This document shows, one piece after another, positions 46,155-58,690 of a stretch of 64,000 nt of DNA. Each line of letters begins with the position of its first letter. Positions within the stretch are counted from its first letter, which is position 1. Source of the DNA: Ceratotherium simum simum (lineage: Eukaryota > Chordata > Mammalia > Perissodactyla > Rhinocerotidae); the NCBI RefSeq assembly GCF_000283155.1, contig NW_004454217.1, positions 5,318,468 through 5,382,467 of the forward strand, given 5' to 3'. Below the pieces are notes generated by a model. It saw only the letters and a program-made list of their open reading frames with translations, made no database searches and had not been told where the DNA came from. The position numbers were made by a program, and so were the translations under genes.

Positions 46155-46885
46155 TTCCACTTTGTCGTCAATGAACTGTTATGATGCAGATATTCAGTAG
46201 AGCCAGAGCAAGCCATATCAGATGAAAGGTGTTAGCTCGTATGCCCCATTCAGTAGAGAAGTTCCTGCAGTGATACCAATGACGCACCCGAGATGCAAAG
46301 TTGCATGTGTGTTGACGGGAAGTGAGGGGGTTGCCTTGATTTGAAAAGAGCATCCTGGAAGCCTGGAAGGGTGAGTATTGAATATGGAATCTGCATGTTC
46401 CACAGCTGTCCTCAGTGATTTTTAAATCTAAAACAGAAGTAGACCTTTCCTGTGAACCTTTTTTCTTGGCCCAATTTTGGTCTGGCAGCCTCCAAACTCT
46501 GACCAAGCCGAAGAGAACAACCCCAGCTAACGTGCTCACGAAGTTCAGGGCCACGTTTTACACAGTGGTAGACGAAGAAGGGAAAGAACCCTTCCTCTCT
46601 CCCAAGCTCCCCTTTCTTGTGTTTTTTCTGACTCTTAGAACTAGCTGGACTGAAAATGTTTCCACCCTTATCAAAGTCTCACACAGAAATAGAATCGGGC
46701 AAGATGACTCTTTCCTTGTTTGCTTTTTGGCTTCTAATTGAAACCAACAAAGCAGATATTGGGAAAGGAGGCCAGAATCTTAACTAAGAGCATTACTCTA
46801 AGAAGTATGGTAGCAAACTGTGGGTGCATAAAAAGCTGTTGGTGACATAATTGGAGGTTATGGAAAAATTCTAGCTTGCTTTTTC
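46155..46885. other. intron 1 downstream of ERV, unassigned
   Basis: A 108-codon open frame at 46415-46741 and an overlapping opposite-strand frame have no recognised similarity. The sequence has somewhat higher CpG than its surroundings. No repeat family was identified. Confidence 0.4.
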
Positions 46886-46889
46886 AACT

Positions 46890-47115
46890 ATCATTTATCA
46901 AGTTCTTAACTACGTGTTAGCTACTGTGCTAAGAACTTAATGTGCATTTGCATGGTTTCATTTAATCCTTATTAGGAAGCACTATTTTTTTCCTCATTTA
47001 CAGAGAGGAAAACTAAAGTTCATAAAGGACACACAGCGTGGAAGTAGCACAACAAAGACAGACCCTGATCCTCCTAACCCTAAAGCCATGCCCTTGACCT
47101 TACCGTGCTGCTTCC
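46890..47115 (-). repeat. MIR SINE, antisense
   Basis: 'ctactgtgctaagaacttaatgtgcatttgcatgg', 'atttaatccttattaggaagc', 'catttacagagaggaaaactaaagttcataaagg', and 'gccatgcccttgacctta' follow antisense MIR order. Confidence 0.8.
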
Positions 47116-47159
47116 AGGCAAGCTGTTAGTGAGAGCCTTCGAGCTCATCATGCTGTCCT

Positions 47160-47760
47160 GCCTCAGTATCATCCCTCCCACCGGTCTCCACATAGCACGA
47201 GGGGGAGCTTCCTAAACTTCAGTCGGACCATTTCACTCCCCTACTTAAAACCTCTCAGGGCTCGCTGTATTCCCTACATTCCCCAAAATGGCCTAACAAG
47301 AGACTTCTTGACTTGACTTTTGCTCACATACAGACTCAGTTCTTACAAACTCCTCACTCTTCTGCTCTACCCATGACAATTTTGTTACAATTCCTGGAAA
47401 ATGTCAGGTTTCCTTTAATTTGCAGGTCTTGGTACAAGATGTTCCCCCTACCAAAAATAGTCTTATCCCTCCCTCTCCTGCCCTGATTACCCGTTTTATT
47501 GAATAGAAACACACCTACGGGATTTGGCACAGATTCACCTCCTCTTAGAAGTCTTCAAGGCCCCACAGGCTCCATGAGCTGCCCTTTTTTCTGGGATCCT
47601 ATTGCCACCCCTGTACCTGTGTCATTGCATATATCACACTATATCAGTTTTCTCTCTTACCCCTAGACTGGGTTCTTCAGAGCAGCAAGTGTACCATATT
47701 CATTGTTTTAGCACATCATAACTGGCATCAACCGGGCTTTTCATAAATCAGCTGAGTGAA
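47160..47760 (+). repeat. L2 LINE, sense
   Basis: 'cttaaaacctctcagggctcgctgtattcc', 'ttcacctcctcttagaagtcttcaaggcc' and 'tgtgtcattgcatatatcacactatatca' follow L2 order. Frameless. Confidence 0.78.
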
Positions 47761-48005
47761 GAAACCTTGGTGCTAAAAGCTGATTCTTACTGATGATGGA
47801 ACCAGGGTAGTAGATGAGGAGAGCATGGTTTCTGTACCCTTTTCATGATATAAGACAGCATAATTTTAGGGGAGTGTGTCTCTAGTGGCATGTCCTATTG
47901 GAATGCATGTGGCCCCCTAATTTCAAATCCTAGCCATTACTAACAATTTCCTAAATTGAGCCACCAAGAGAAGTTTTTTCTTGCCATTCTCTCATCTTCT
48001 CAGCA
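47761..48005. other. intron 1, unassigned short gap
   Basis: Nothing recognised. Confidence 0.4.
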
Positions 48006-48009
48006 ATAG

Positions 48010-48185
48010 CCCCATGTTTGTTTTTACCTTAGCACTTAACCCAAATCACAACCATCACTCCACTAGATTGCACAGTCCACACAAATCAGGACCATTGCCA
48101 ACCTCGTCCTTCCACTATTCCACTAGAATAGTGTCCGGCACATAGAAGGCGCTCAATAAAAATGTGTTGTGTGAATGAATAGTTT
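48010..48185 (+). repeat. L2 LINE 3' tail, sense
   Basis: 'agtgtccggcacatagaaggcgctcaataaaaatgtgttgtgtgaatgaat' is a typical L2 3' end. Confidence 0.8.
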
Positions 48186-48189
48186 ACTT

Positions 48190-48840
48190 CTTTGACCTTG
48201 TTGTGAGATGATAATAATAAATTTCACAGGTGATTGTCATGTTTCAAATGTAGAAAGTGCTGAGTTCAGAGTTGGTGTTTAAAACACGTCTAGAGGTATT
48301 AAGGAGGTGTATCCGGCTGCAACCATCTCTCTCTGCTCTCATCCCTCCAGATGCTCTGGCCGGACCCTGTGAAGGGTCATGCTGTGGCCAAGTCTCTCTA
48401 TGTACCCTTCTCCCTGTAAGTCAGGTGTTCTCCATTCACCACCTTGGGGTTTGAGGGAGCCAGTTGCTTTCCTTGTACATCCTGTCCCCAGAACAGGGCT
48501 GACATTGGGAAGGAGGCCAAATGAACTTTTCAAGCAAATGACTTAAACCAAACTCTGGTCTTTGTGTTTTAGTATTAGATAAAGATACTTTTTTGGTTTA
48601 TCTTCTTACCTTTCAAGGGATCCTTATTCCCTCATGTCACATTGTTTTTACCACAAAGTCTTGTTTGATCATTGTAACAATATTCAGCTCTGAGCCTAGT
48701 ATATTTTTAATGCTCCCTCTCCCCAACAATTTCTCCTTTTATTTGAATTCAGGGTGCCTCAGTCTCCCCAAGGTAGAGTGAGAGAGAAACTATCCCAACT
48801 TCTTACTTCTTCAATAATATAAAAGTGTTGCTATTGTTGC
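48190..48840. other. intron 1, unassigned
   Basis: No gene or repeat recognised. Confidence 0.45.
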
Positions 48841-48849
48841 TATTATCTT

Positions 48850-49040
48850 TATGACACTTTCCAAGATATTTTCACATATATTTTCCTTTTCGAGCACCAC
48901 AATAATCTTGTGAGGCTTCTGTTTTTATTTTTTATAGTTATGGCAACTGAGACTCAGAAACAGTTACTCACTTACCCAAGGTCACACAGCTGTTAAGTAT
49001 TGGAGCCAAAGTTTGAACATGGGACTCCAAGTTAATGTGC
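48850..49040 (-). repeat. MIR SINE, antisense
   Basis: 'tatggcaactgagactcagaaacagttactcacttacccaaggtcacacagctgttaag' and 'ggagccaaagtttgaacatgggactcc' are clear antisense MIR phrases. Confidence 0.85.
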
Positions 49041-49499
49041 AAACCTTCTTGTTGATTCTTTTTTCTCCCTGCAGTGCTTCCCCAAGAGCAAGACTGTGGT
49101 TTATAAACAAAGGAAAATACAGCAGGCTGGTTCTGACACATTATGTTAAAGTGATGCATTAAGAGAATATTGTCTTGGTCTAGAATGAATGTATGAGTCC
49201 ACAGAGGCTCCCCAGGATGCAGAATTGATTGTTCCCCAATCCTCATGTTTAGCATTTAGATAATACTCAGCCCTGTGATATGAGACTCAGCAAAGCTTCC
49301 ATAAATGCAGGTGGCTGTCCTGGCAATGTGGTGGTGCTGGGGTTCCAAAGTTATTCACTTGCACAACGGTCTCTGTGTCACCCTCTGGTAACCAAGCAGG
49401 GAAGTAAAAAGATGGATTTGCTGGAGAGCAAGTCTGCAGCAGGAGCGGCACAGGAGCATAACCATCCTGCTGATTGGAATACAGTGTGCTTTGCTGGCA

Positions 49500-49685
49500 T
49501 GACCCGGGATCTGGAGAACTGAGCTCTTAACTAACTCTGCCACTTCTCACAGCCTTAATATTTCATCTTCTAAATGGGAGTAATAAAGCTCACTTGAGAC
49601 ATCTCACAGGTCACTTGAGAATGACAGGAGATAATGAGCGTGAAACATTTAAGGCACTTTTTATGTAATCCATGGAAAGGCAGAA
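49500..49685 (+). repeat. MIR SINE, sense
   Basis: 'tctgccacttctcacagccttaatatttcatcttctaaatgggagtaataa' and later 'taatgagcgtgaaacatttaaggcact' fit MIR. Confidence 0.65.
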
Positions 49686-49689
49686 TTTG

Positions 49690-51430
49690 CTGCCAACAGT
49701 TCTGGTATCTGTCTCAGGGCCAGTGTACCTGGCTCCAAAGCCTCCCTCAGTGTATCCCGGAGGCCTTTTCTGCACAGCTTTAGTTCAGAAACCACCTTCC
49801 ATAAAATGTCATTGTCAAAATAGGAAACCCAGCTGCCATGACTCTAATGGAACTATTCAATTACATTAAAACTAGTTGTTGGGGGGTGGGGGAGACAAAC
49901 AAACTCAGGTTCTCACAGGCCCTATATAGTTATCCTTGAATTAAAGGGAAAAAAACACATTGAGCAAAAGGGAAACAAAAAAAGGCTTGAATGGTTTTCA
50001 GTTTAAATCTTGCCTCCCAACCTGCTGAGCTAACATCAGTTCTCTTCTTGTGTAAAGCCACAGCTTCCCAGAACATAAGGTGAGGATGCTGCTGGATGAA
50101 CTGTTTTCATAAATAACCATCCTTTTAAATTCCAGCACCGACGAGACAAGAACTCACAGGACCTCGGAAAGTAGCTCTCTCCAGGCTCAGCCTCTCACCC
50201 GGGGTGCCTACCAGACTTGCATGGAGCTGCGTAAGGCCATCTGCACAGAGATTTCCAACCTGTGTTTTGCCAGCGGGATGAGCAATGTGTTAAAATGGCT
50301 TAGCCCTGTCAGGCAGAACTGGCTCTGGGAGCTGCCGGCCTCACACGTCTGGAGGCATTGGCATCCCCTCAAGATCACTGGTAGTTAAGGCTGATGGTGA
50401 AGGGCACCCTTCCCACAGTGAATCTCTTCACCTCTTAGGTCACAGCTTCCAGAGCACTGCTGTCCTGCCTTCCCTCCTTCCCGCTGCTCAAGCATGGTCT
50501 ACCAACTGCTCCCTTTTCTTTCCTTTTCACATTCCTGGGGGCTTTTCTTTTTCCCTCCAATTGCTTTCTCCCGACAGGGCATTTGGGATTTGTCTCAGGA
50601 ATAAAAGTTCTCAGAGCTGGATCCCTAATGGCCCATTTTGCGTTAACGCACCTTTCAAATACACAGTATGATCAGCTCATCAAAATATCTTGGTGCAACT
50701 TAAAAACTTAAATAAAACATTGTTCTCAACAACAGAAGCTTATAGGGGCAAGAAGGACTTACCATCCCCTTTACTTAGTTTAAGTATTGGGAGTGTTCTC
50801 TCCCTCAAATAAAAATACAATGGCAGTCAGCATTTGGTTCTAGTGGGTGCAGGGTCCTCTCATCTGGTGTTCTCTTTAATATGCTCATTAAGTAGTCTGC
50901 TATTTCTGCTTAAAGATTCCAAAGACAGAGGCTTCTTCACCTATCAATGTACTTTTATGTGTTTAGCATTTTGTTATGAAAATTTTTAAACATTCAAAAA
51001 TGTGCAGCATAGTAGGATAACAACCCAATGTACCCAAGACCCAGCATCAGCAATTATCAGTAAATGGCCAATCTTGTTTCATCTATGTCCACCACCTTCC
51101 CCCAAAAACCTCCTCTACTGTATTATTTTTTTTAAATCCCAGAAATAATGATCTTATCCATAAACACTTTCATATGTATTTTGTTAGAGAAAAGCGAAAT
51201 TTCTCTTATCCACTTTTACCTTCTTATTACAATAAATTTAAAATATCCTGAAGTACATTGGGCATACCCATTTGCAGTTTTGTGAATGGAAATGTAATGG
51301 TTAGAATGAGATTTTTCTCTTTGTTGAACTTGAAGACTCCAATTAAAGGAAGCTCACACATATAACCAAGGCGTTAATCTCATTTTCTATCAGAAGTGAC
51401 ACCATGAAGTGAAAAGAATGTGTAAGAGGT
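49690..51430. other. intron 1, mostly unique; possible cryptic exon at 50136-50230
   Basis: No known gene. 50130-50350 is more GC- and CpG-rich than its surroundings and carries acceptor- and donor-like signals, discussed as a finding. The rest is unassigned. Confidence 0.4.
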
Positions 51431-51439
51431 TCTAGTTGC

Positions 51440-51610
51440 TAACCTATCATTTAGAAGCTGTTACCTTGAGCAAATTACTTTATCTTTCCTCAGTTTCCTC
51501 TTCTAGAAATTGGGGGTAATATTGCCTGCCCCATTTGCTTCTCCAAGATGTGTGAGAATCCCATGGGATGATCCCTGTGGAATCACTTTGTAAAGACAAT
51601 GTACTGTTTC
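51440..51610 (+). repeat. MIR SINE, sense
   Basis: 'accttgagcaaattactttatctttcctcagtttcctcttctagaaattgggggtaat' followed by 'atcccatgggatgat' fits MIR. Confidence 0.75.
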
Positions 51611-53090
51611 AGTGCAAGAAATAATTACCAAGAAAAAAACCAAGACAGACACATTGCAGTCACAGAGCTCAGCAAGAGTGTATAAAGAATATGAAGATTT
51701 TCCCTGCCAACTCTCCTGTTATGGTTCCTGGAGCCTTCTGTGAAAGCTCATAACGGACACTTGCTGAGGAGCCGTGGAGAGCACCAGCTGCAGAGCTGTG
51801 TCAGGAGATGCCTCATCATATATGATCACAATCAATACACCTGCCATCCGGGGCAATGACTGCTTCCTCCTCCACTGTGTGAGGTGTTTAGACACAAAAG
51901 CCACCAGAAAAAGTCTATTTTTCACCTTCTTTTGAGACCTGAACAGAGGAACAAATCACTGCTCTTTCCCCTCAGAGAGAAGAGAAATTGTCTAATAATA
52001 AGACTTTCCCCGGCCGGCCAGAGCAATGAAGTGACCAGCTGAGCTGCGAGTAGATGATTATTCTTTCAGCAACAACTATGATCGGCCTGAATTCAAAGAC
52101 CAAAGGCATTTTAAAGGCGAAAACACTGGGGAGAAGAATGGACAGTGGATTAAAGCAAAAATTTCCCTCACCTGTTTTCCTCACAGGGCCAGTCGAAAAA
52201 GAACAGGAGGCAGACAGGCACTGGGAAGGGATGAAATAATGGTTGGATATACAATGGCTCTTTGTCTGTCAGAGGAGTGTTCTGGGGCTGCCATTCTCTC
52301 CAGCATTCAGAACATGGGCTCTCACGTGTTCTAATGATTGGATGAGGTCAAGATGGCTACAACTAACTAATCAGGACACAGACAAGTCCCCAGGGGGGTT
52401 CTGCCTCCTGTCAAGCTGTGTGGCCAAAGGCCATATGTGAAACAAGACTCAGGAATCCATTTTTTTTAACTAAAGAAATCACTGTGTATTCATAAGGATA
52501 GGCTAAGTGCTGTAACAAGCCTCCCCAAATGACAGTGGCTTAACATGACAAAAATTTATATTTTCTTCCAGCAAAGTCCCTGGCTGGGTGGCTCTTTCAT
52601 TCAGTTCCATTGTCAGAATTTTGAACAGCCCCACCGGCATGCAAGGGGGCTGGAAATGTTGTCCCTGGCTGGACAGCCATTTCCCAGCAACAATTCCACA
52701 CTATGGGATGATCACACAAGGAGCAGCTTGCTGACTCTGACAAACACTGGTATGGTTGGAAACTGCACAAAACTGTTAAGTTGCCGATGGGGGGGAATTG
52801 ACTGATAGGCATTTATGATCACCTGCTTTATGCAAAGATCTATACCACCTGTTATAAGGGAGACGGAGAAAGCAGAACCCTTGATCCTCAAGAGGCTTAA
52901 AACCGGTTGAAGGTCACAGTACGCAATCAACTAACAACTAACTAGATGTTGAACCTCTACTCGTTCCATTTTCCTTGAATTGTGCCAGCTACCTTACTCT
53001 TATGGAATATTGATGAATGTCATATACCTACTTAGAAATAAATGACTTACAAGACAAGTACTCATCACAGAAAGTTATACTGACAACTTG
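51611..53090. other. intron 1, unassigned; weak LTR-like text
   Basis: No exon. 52490-52640 ('gctaagtgctgtaacaagcctccccaaatgacagtggctta') resembles the end of an antisense LTR, but I could not place it in a family. A GC-rich 'ccccggccggccag' sits near 52008. Confidence 0.4.
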
Positions 53091-53097
53091 AATGAGC

Positions 53098-53338
53098 AGA
53101 GGCAGTATATTAAGTGGTTAAGAGTCGGCATTAGGGCCAGACTGCCTGTGTTCAAATCTTGAGTTTGCCAATTCCCAAAATGTATCTGCTCTCTGCCTCA
53201 GTTTCTCATTTATAAAATGAGGATAGAGGTTGTTCCTACCTCATGGGCTATTGAAAGGATTAAATGAGTTATAAAGTAAAGCACTTAGAACTGTTCTTGG
53301 CAGGGAGCAGGCATTAAATCAATGTTGGCTGTTGTTAC
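53098..53338 (+). repeat. MIR SINE, sense, nearly complete
   Basis: 'taagtggttaagagtcggca', 'agactgcctgtgttcaaatcttgag', 'ctcagtttctcatttataaaatgaggat', 'aggattaaatgagtta' and 'gcacttagaactgttcttggcagg' cover the MIR consensus almost end to end. Confidence 0.92.
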
Positions 53339-53339
53339 C

Positions 53340-54530
53340 AAGTAATGTTATATTAAATATAAAGGGTGTAGACCACATGTAAACATGAGAATTCTTCAAT
53401 GATTCAGTTTGCAAACCATCAACATGCAAATCCTGCTCCAAAATGCACTCTTCTTAGCCTCCTCTTGCAACTGTCCTGGCCTGCCTCTCAGGGGCTCCCA
53501 CGTGATCTGCCACCTCTATGGTCCCTGTTCTCATCCTAGACAGTTTCTTTTTCTTCCTCCTTAATTCTGGTCCCACCTAAACAGATTTGTCTTGATTTTC
53601 TGGGAGAAGTGGAAAAAATTTAATATCTTTTTAACTGAAGGCTATCTTATCCTTTTCCTAATTTGAAATTTTATTTTCACTTTCCTAATGTGGCATAGTG
53701 GCTTCCCATATACCCATCAAGGTGGCGTGAAGGAGAAAGCAATTAATTTCTGAGGGATTAGAAGGGACTTCTTAGAAGAAGTGATTTTGAGATGTGCAGG
53801 ATTGTGACAGGTGCAGGAAGATTTCCATGGCAGAAGATTTTCTCTTTATTTGACCAGCCCTCAGTATGTCTGTTTACACATCCACAACTAGGTTTGCCCT
53901 GTTTCACACCCTTCCCCCAACTGTCCTAACCCTCCCTTTGTCCCCCTCTTGGCATGTATTAGGTTATGAATGTTTACAGAATGAATGTCTGAATGACTCT
54001 TCAACGCCCCATATCTAGTTAAGTATCTAAACTTTTGACTCTTTTAACCATCTCTGGAGTGTATCCCCACATCACCATTTTCACTACCACAGTTACCTTC
54101 ACCTTCAGGTCGTAGTTTGCCCCTCCTTTCCAGCTCCATCTCAGTGTTCTCAAAAGCACATCTGACACTAGTTGTGCAACCTCCTTACTCTTCCTCTACA
54201 GTGTGCCTTGCTGTGTTTTGCTTCCATTTCTGAAAACCCTCATGCTCAGCTTTGACATGATAGGTTCTTGGCAGGAGAATTTTAGATGGAACATAGTCAA
54301 CATCTAATGAGCGCTCCCCAGCCCTCTGCTCCTTTATAACCTGATCCAAAGATGCCAAAGTTCTAAGCTAGGTTTGGTTGGCCAGAATAAAGCAGAGGAG
54401 GGGGTGAAGGAGGTACAAGTCTACTAAGACTTGGAAGGCAGACACAATGGGGCATTGATATGTATTGATGTGTCAAGAGGTAAGGAACGTGTACTCAAGA
54501 TATGTCTCAATATGCATTTCAAAGCCACAG
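53340..54530. other. intron 1, unassigned
   Basis: Pyrimidine-rich. Parts of 53450-54010 look L2-like ('ggcatgtattaggttatgaatgtttacagaatgaatg'), but order is not convincing. No gene. Confidence 0.4.
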
Positions 54531-54539
54531 TGGGAGAGA

Positions 54540-54785
54540 AGAAAGAGCTCCATTTTTGGAGTCGGATGTACCTTGCCTGAAACTCATCTCTGCTGTTAAA
54601 TAATTGTGTGAACTTGGGCAAGTCATCTAGCCTCTCTCAACCTCATTTACCTCATCTGTAAAATTGGGGAGAGTCATCCTTACTTTGTAGGGTTATCAAG
54701 AGGACTACAAAGTAGGCACATTAAGCTCCCCATGTAGTTCTTGCCCTACAGTAGATTCCCAATAAAAGATAGTAACTATTAATAA
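54540..54785 (+). repeat. MIR SINE, sense
   Basis: 'ttttggagtcggatgtaccttgcctgaaactc', 'gtgaacttgggcaagtcatctagcctctctcaacctcatttacctcatctgtaaaattgggg' and 'gtagattcccaataaaagatag' fit MIR. Confidence 0.9.
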
Positions 54786-54849
54786 GAATTTTGTGATTAA
54801 CCATTGTCAATCAGTTTTCATTTAAAAACCAAATAGTTTCTCTTGTACC

Positions 54850-55340
54850 ATCACAGATAGATCAATTATTCTCCAATAAGTACTTATTAAATACCTACTA
54901 TTTTCAAGATACAAGATGAATGAAGTACAGTGCCTGCCTTCCTGGGGCTAAATATAATGGAATAAAACAGCCAGGTCAGCAAATGATCACAGCAGTGAGA
55001 TAAGTGTTACAAGAAGGGGGTGTGCAAGGCAGCATGAGTGCTCTAGAAGAAAGGCTTAGCAGACCCTAAGGCCAGAGGCTGGAGATATCTGTCCGGAGGA
55101 AGTGATACTGGGGATAAATTTTAAAGGAAGTGAGGAAATCCACATGAGAACGAGGAAGGAGGTTCATTTCAAGCAGAGGGAACAGCATGTGCAAAAGGCA
55201 GAGATAAGAGTAGCATGATGCATTCAGGAAAGAGCGAGCAGCTTGAAGTGACCAGAATGCAAGCCCAGAAGATAAAGTGGGAGCCAGACCATATAGGACT
55301 CATCCACAACCGTCATGCTGAGAAGTTTGAATTTTGCACT
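54850..55340 (-). repeat. antisense L2 LINE
   Basis: 'aagtacttattaaatacctacta', 'gcagagggaacagcatgtgcaaaaggcagag' and 'gaagtttgaattttgcact' follow reversed L2 order. Confidence 0.8.
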
Positions 55341-56285
55341 TAGAAAATTTTCTTTAGATATGGTAGCAAATGAACTAGAGTGATGCTTTCCAATTTTTTT
55401 CAGATCATGGTACATGCAGACTAGAATGATAAAGGAATGACTCATGTAGTCAGTGACAGGACTACATAAGGAGAGAGGCTGTCCCAGTCTCCCCACAGCT
55501 GCTCAGAGGGCTGAAAGAGTTTGCACATGTGTAGCCTCCTCGTAGCCCACCAGTGTGAGGTGGCACGTGAGTTAGGAAGCTCTGGATTAGAGGGGAGGTG
55601 AGATCATCAGGCAAGAAATGTCTCAGAGATTTAATTACACTGAGGTTATTTGTCTGGGTGAGTTCTCATGAGTAAAACATGGGTATCAGCCAGGAATATA
55701 GATTTAGTATCAAGAATGTTGCTCCATGCCAGTGGGCCTGGAGTCTGGTGGAGTTTATTAAACTCCATTAATAAATGGATATTAATAAAATGTCTCTTCA
55801 CACGACGTAAAACCTCATAAAGAGCAGAATGGGATAAAATGTCTTTCTTCTTCCTTAATAATTTCAGTCTGTATCTCTGAAAAAAAGCCCTGAATGGCAA
55901 GATCAACCACCAGCCAAACAGTAAAATTGGTCAAGTTTATCCTGGGAATCTTGTCTTCCTCATCTTCATTCTTCCCTGTGTACCCACATCACTATCTGTG
56001 AGCAACTGTAGGAGTGCTCCCTCCTCCCCCCCAACCCCGTCCCATCAAACCTGGCTCTCCAGACGTCTCTGATGCAGTCACTCATCCCTAGGTGTAAATG
56101 AGCCACTGCACATCTATTCCTTGGAGTATCTGCACTTCAGATGGCATCTCATTGTTAAACACAAAGACTGGATTCCTTTGCAAGGTATTTCAGGCCTTAG
56201 GGCTCAAAAAGGAGATGGGCAGGTAGAGAGCCTTACCTTCACACTTCTGAAATCACAGTAGGAAGATATCTGTAAAAATACCTGT
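55341..56285. other. intron 1, unassigned
   Basis: Nothing supported. Confidence 0.45.
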
Positions 56286-56289
56286 AAGA

Positions 56290-56440
56290 TATTTAATAGT
56301 TACCAAATATTGCCTCTTTTGGCTTTCCTAATAACCTGATTGGAAGGCAGAGCAGATGGTTATATGCCCATTTTACAGAGGACAAAACCGAGATCTAGAG
56401 GGGTTAAGTGATTTGCTTAAAGCCACACCGTTCATTTTTG
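56290..56440 (-). repeat. MIR-like fragment, antisense
   Basis: 'tgcccattttacagaggacaaaaccgagatctagaggggttaagtgatttgc' is a MIR phrase. Confidence 0.72.
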
Positions 56441-58690
56441 GGGTAAGATGTAGCTTGCCGATTTTGGGGGCTTGGAGGGGTCCCCTCAGCTTGCTATGAA
56501 ACTCTTCTGAGTCAGTGTTCTTCAACTCCCATTTCCGCTTGGAAGGTCCAGCCAGCGCCACACGGTGAGTTGAGGTCAGTACATCCAGACGCACCTCCAC
56601 ACAGATCTGTTTTTCTGCCTGGTGGCCTTGAGTCTGGCTGCTCCCAGCTGGCTGGCAGAGGAGTACAGCTCACAAGGACAGAGGCGCTTTGTCTTGAAAG
56701 ACTAGAGTGTATCAATGTTGAGACTGAAATGGGACATTTGGGGAGTGGGAACCAACAAGCTGTTGATGAGAGTCAGCCTTCAGAGCCTGATCTTGCTGAG
56801 AAAACAGAAACTTTGTTTTTCTCATTGAAACCTTTTCCATTTATTTTTTCTCAGCTTCTTGAGTTTTGAAGCTTAATTGCCAATGTCTGTTTTTTAAGCA
56901 CAAAAGGGGAGATGTCTGGCCTTCTAATGCATAAAGTGACCTAACGTGAGCTGTCTTGGGACCATCACCCTTTCGTTGAACTTAGGAGTTAGAGCATCCA
57001 GTCTCAGGAGTAACTGAGGTTGCAGCAGGTGGTGGAGAAAGCTAAGGTGGGATGTTTACCAACACAACGGGATTGAGGCATATGCATACCAACAGCACTC
57101 CCTCAGCACACCAAAGCAAACAGGATGAAACTGACCCTACTCTTTCAATACAGGCTGCCATTTTCTGCTTTTCAAGGCCATGCCTGATATTCAGATAAAC
57201 CAGATTACACTGGCGAAAATACATTCAATCTTTACGCTTTGTGTTATGTTTCTTTGAGAGGCACAAAGCTTGATTGGTCCCAAACCCTCATCCCCTGCCT
57301 TTATGTTGTACAGGATTGATAGTTTGAGCTCTTTTCCCCAAAGTCTTTGCATCTATAGACTGTTCTACTCAAAACAAATATTTCTATTTGTTACAGGGAT
57401 TTACTGAACTTTAATTCTGGAGTCTCCACTGCCAGCCCTTCTCACCTTCCACATACTCTGAGTAGTTTTTTGAAAGCTGGTCTCCTCTCTACTACAGATG
57501 TGTTCCATCTTCCCACCACCACCTGCTCCACGCCCAGAGGAGCTTCAGGCACCTCAGGGCCAAGCAGAGCTGGACCAGCTAGACTGCCTGGGTTGGGTGG
57601 GGTCACTGCTCCCTTCTCTCTCTACCCTGTTCCTTTGAGGATAACAGTCAGCGGTAGACAAGACCAAAAAGAAAGACCCAACTGAAGCAACTCCAGTCCT
57701 CTCACATTCATGGCATCCTCCAGTCCTTTTCTCGTACCATGCTACGTGCCCTTGGGAACATGATATCTTTCTGCAAACTTTTTTTCCCTCGTTAACTTTG
57801 CAAACAAATTTGCTTCTGTCAAGGTTACAGCTTGACTAGAATGCAAAGAAAAGACTGAACAGAAATATTTTCCCTGTCTTAAATTTTTCCTTTTTTCCTA
57901 CATAAAAGAAAAACCTTGATGGATGTGAAGGAGAATGGAAGCAGAATGGCTCTCAGAGCAACTTTCCATGGTGAATTGTTTTGAACTCTGAGCAAACAAA
58001 GGAACCTTCATGTTTCTGTCCTGTCCCTCCTTCACAAAGAATTCTGGCTCAGGTAGCCTCTCCACAGCACCACCTGTTCCTTCTCAATACATAGCAATTC
58101 TCCATCTGTGCTGGAAGGAAATGGCAAGGGCTGACCAGAAAGTCAAGGCATGCCTGTTAATCTAATCAGCCTGCTGGGATGATGAAAAAAAGCAATTTTC
58201 CAGTTTCAAGGCCCACCTCTTTCTCTGAGGGGTCATTGGACCCAGAGTCAGCATTTTGCAAAGATTAAATCTACTCTTATCTTCCTCCATGTGAGGGTTT
58301 GCTAGATAATGACCTTTCCTATTGTCAAAAGAAAATTCAGAGAGCGTTACTTGATATGAACATTTTGTTAAGCAAGAAACAAACTGTTCACCAACAGGGA
58401 TACTTCAAACCTGAAACTAGTGACTCTCAGAGGCATGATGTTACAGGATGGCTTACAAAGTGAAAATGAGGACGTTGTTTAACCTTCACAATGATTGGTT
58501 ATTACAATGGATGTTTCCAGACAGCAGAGGATTGGTTAAAAGTGATTGTCTTATATCATTTTAGGAAGATGACTCAAGTTTCATTTATGATTATCAGAGA
58601 CATTTATAAGAAATAACCTAAATTAAACTTCACTTATGTTCGTGCAACATGCCATGACTGTTTTACTTATGTGGCTTAACTGGTTTTGTC
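56441..58690. other. intron 1, unassigned
   Basis: Unique-looking sequence without a supported exon. 57500-57680 is locally GC-rich. Open frames are short and unlike known proteins. Confidence 0.45.
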
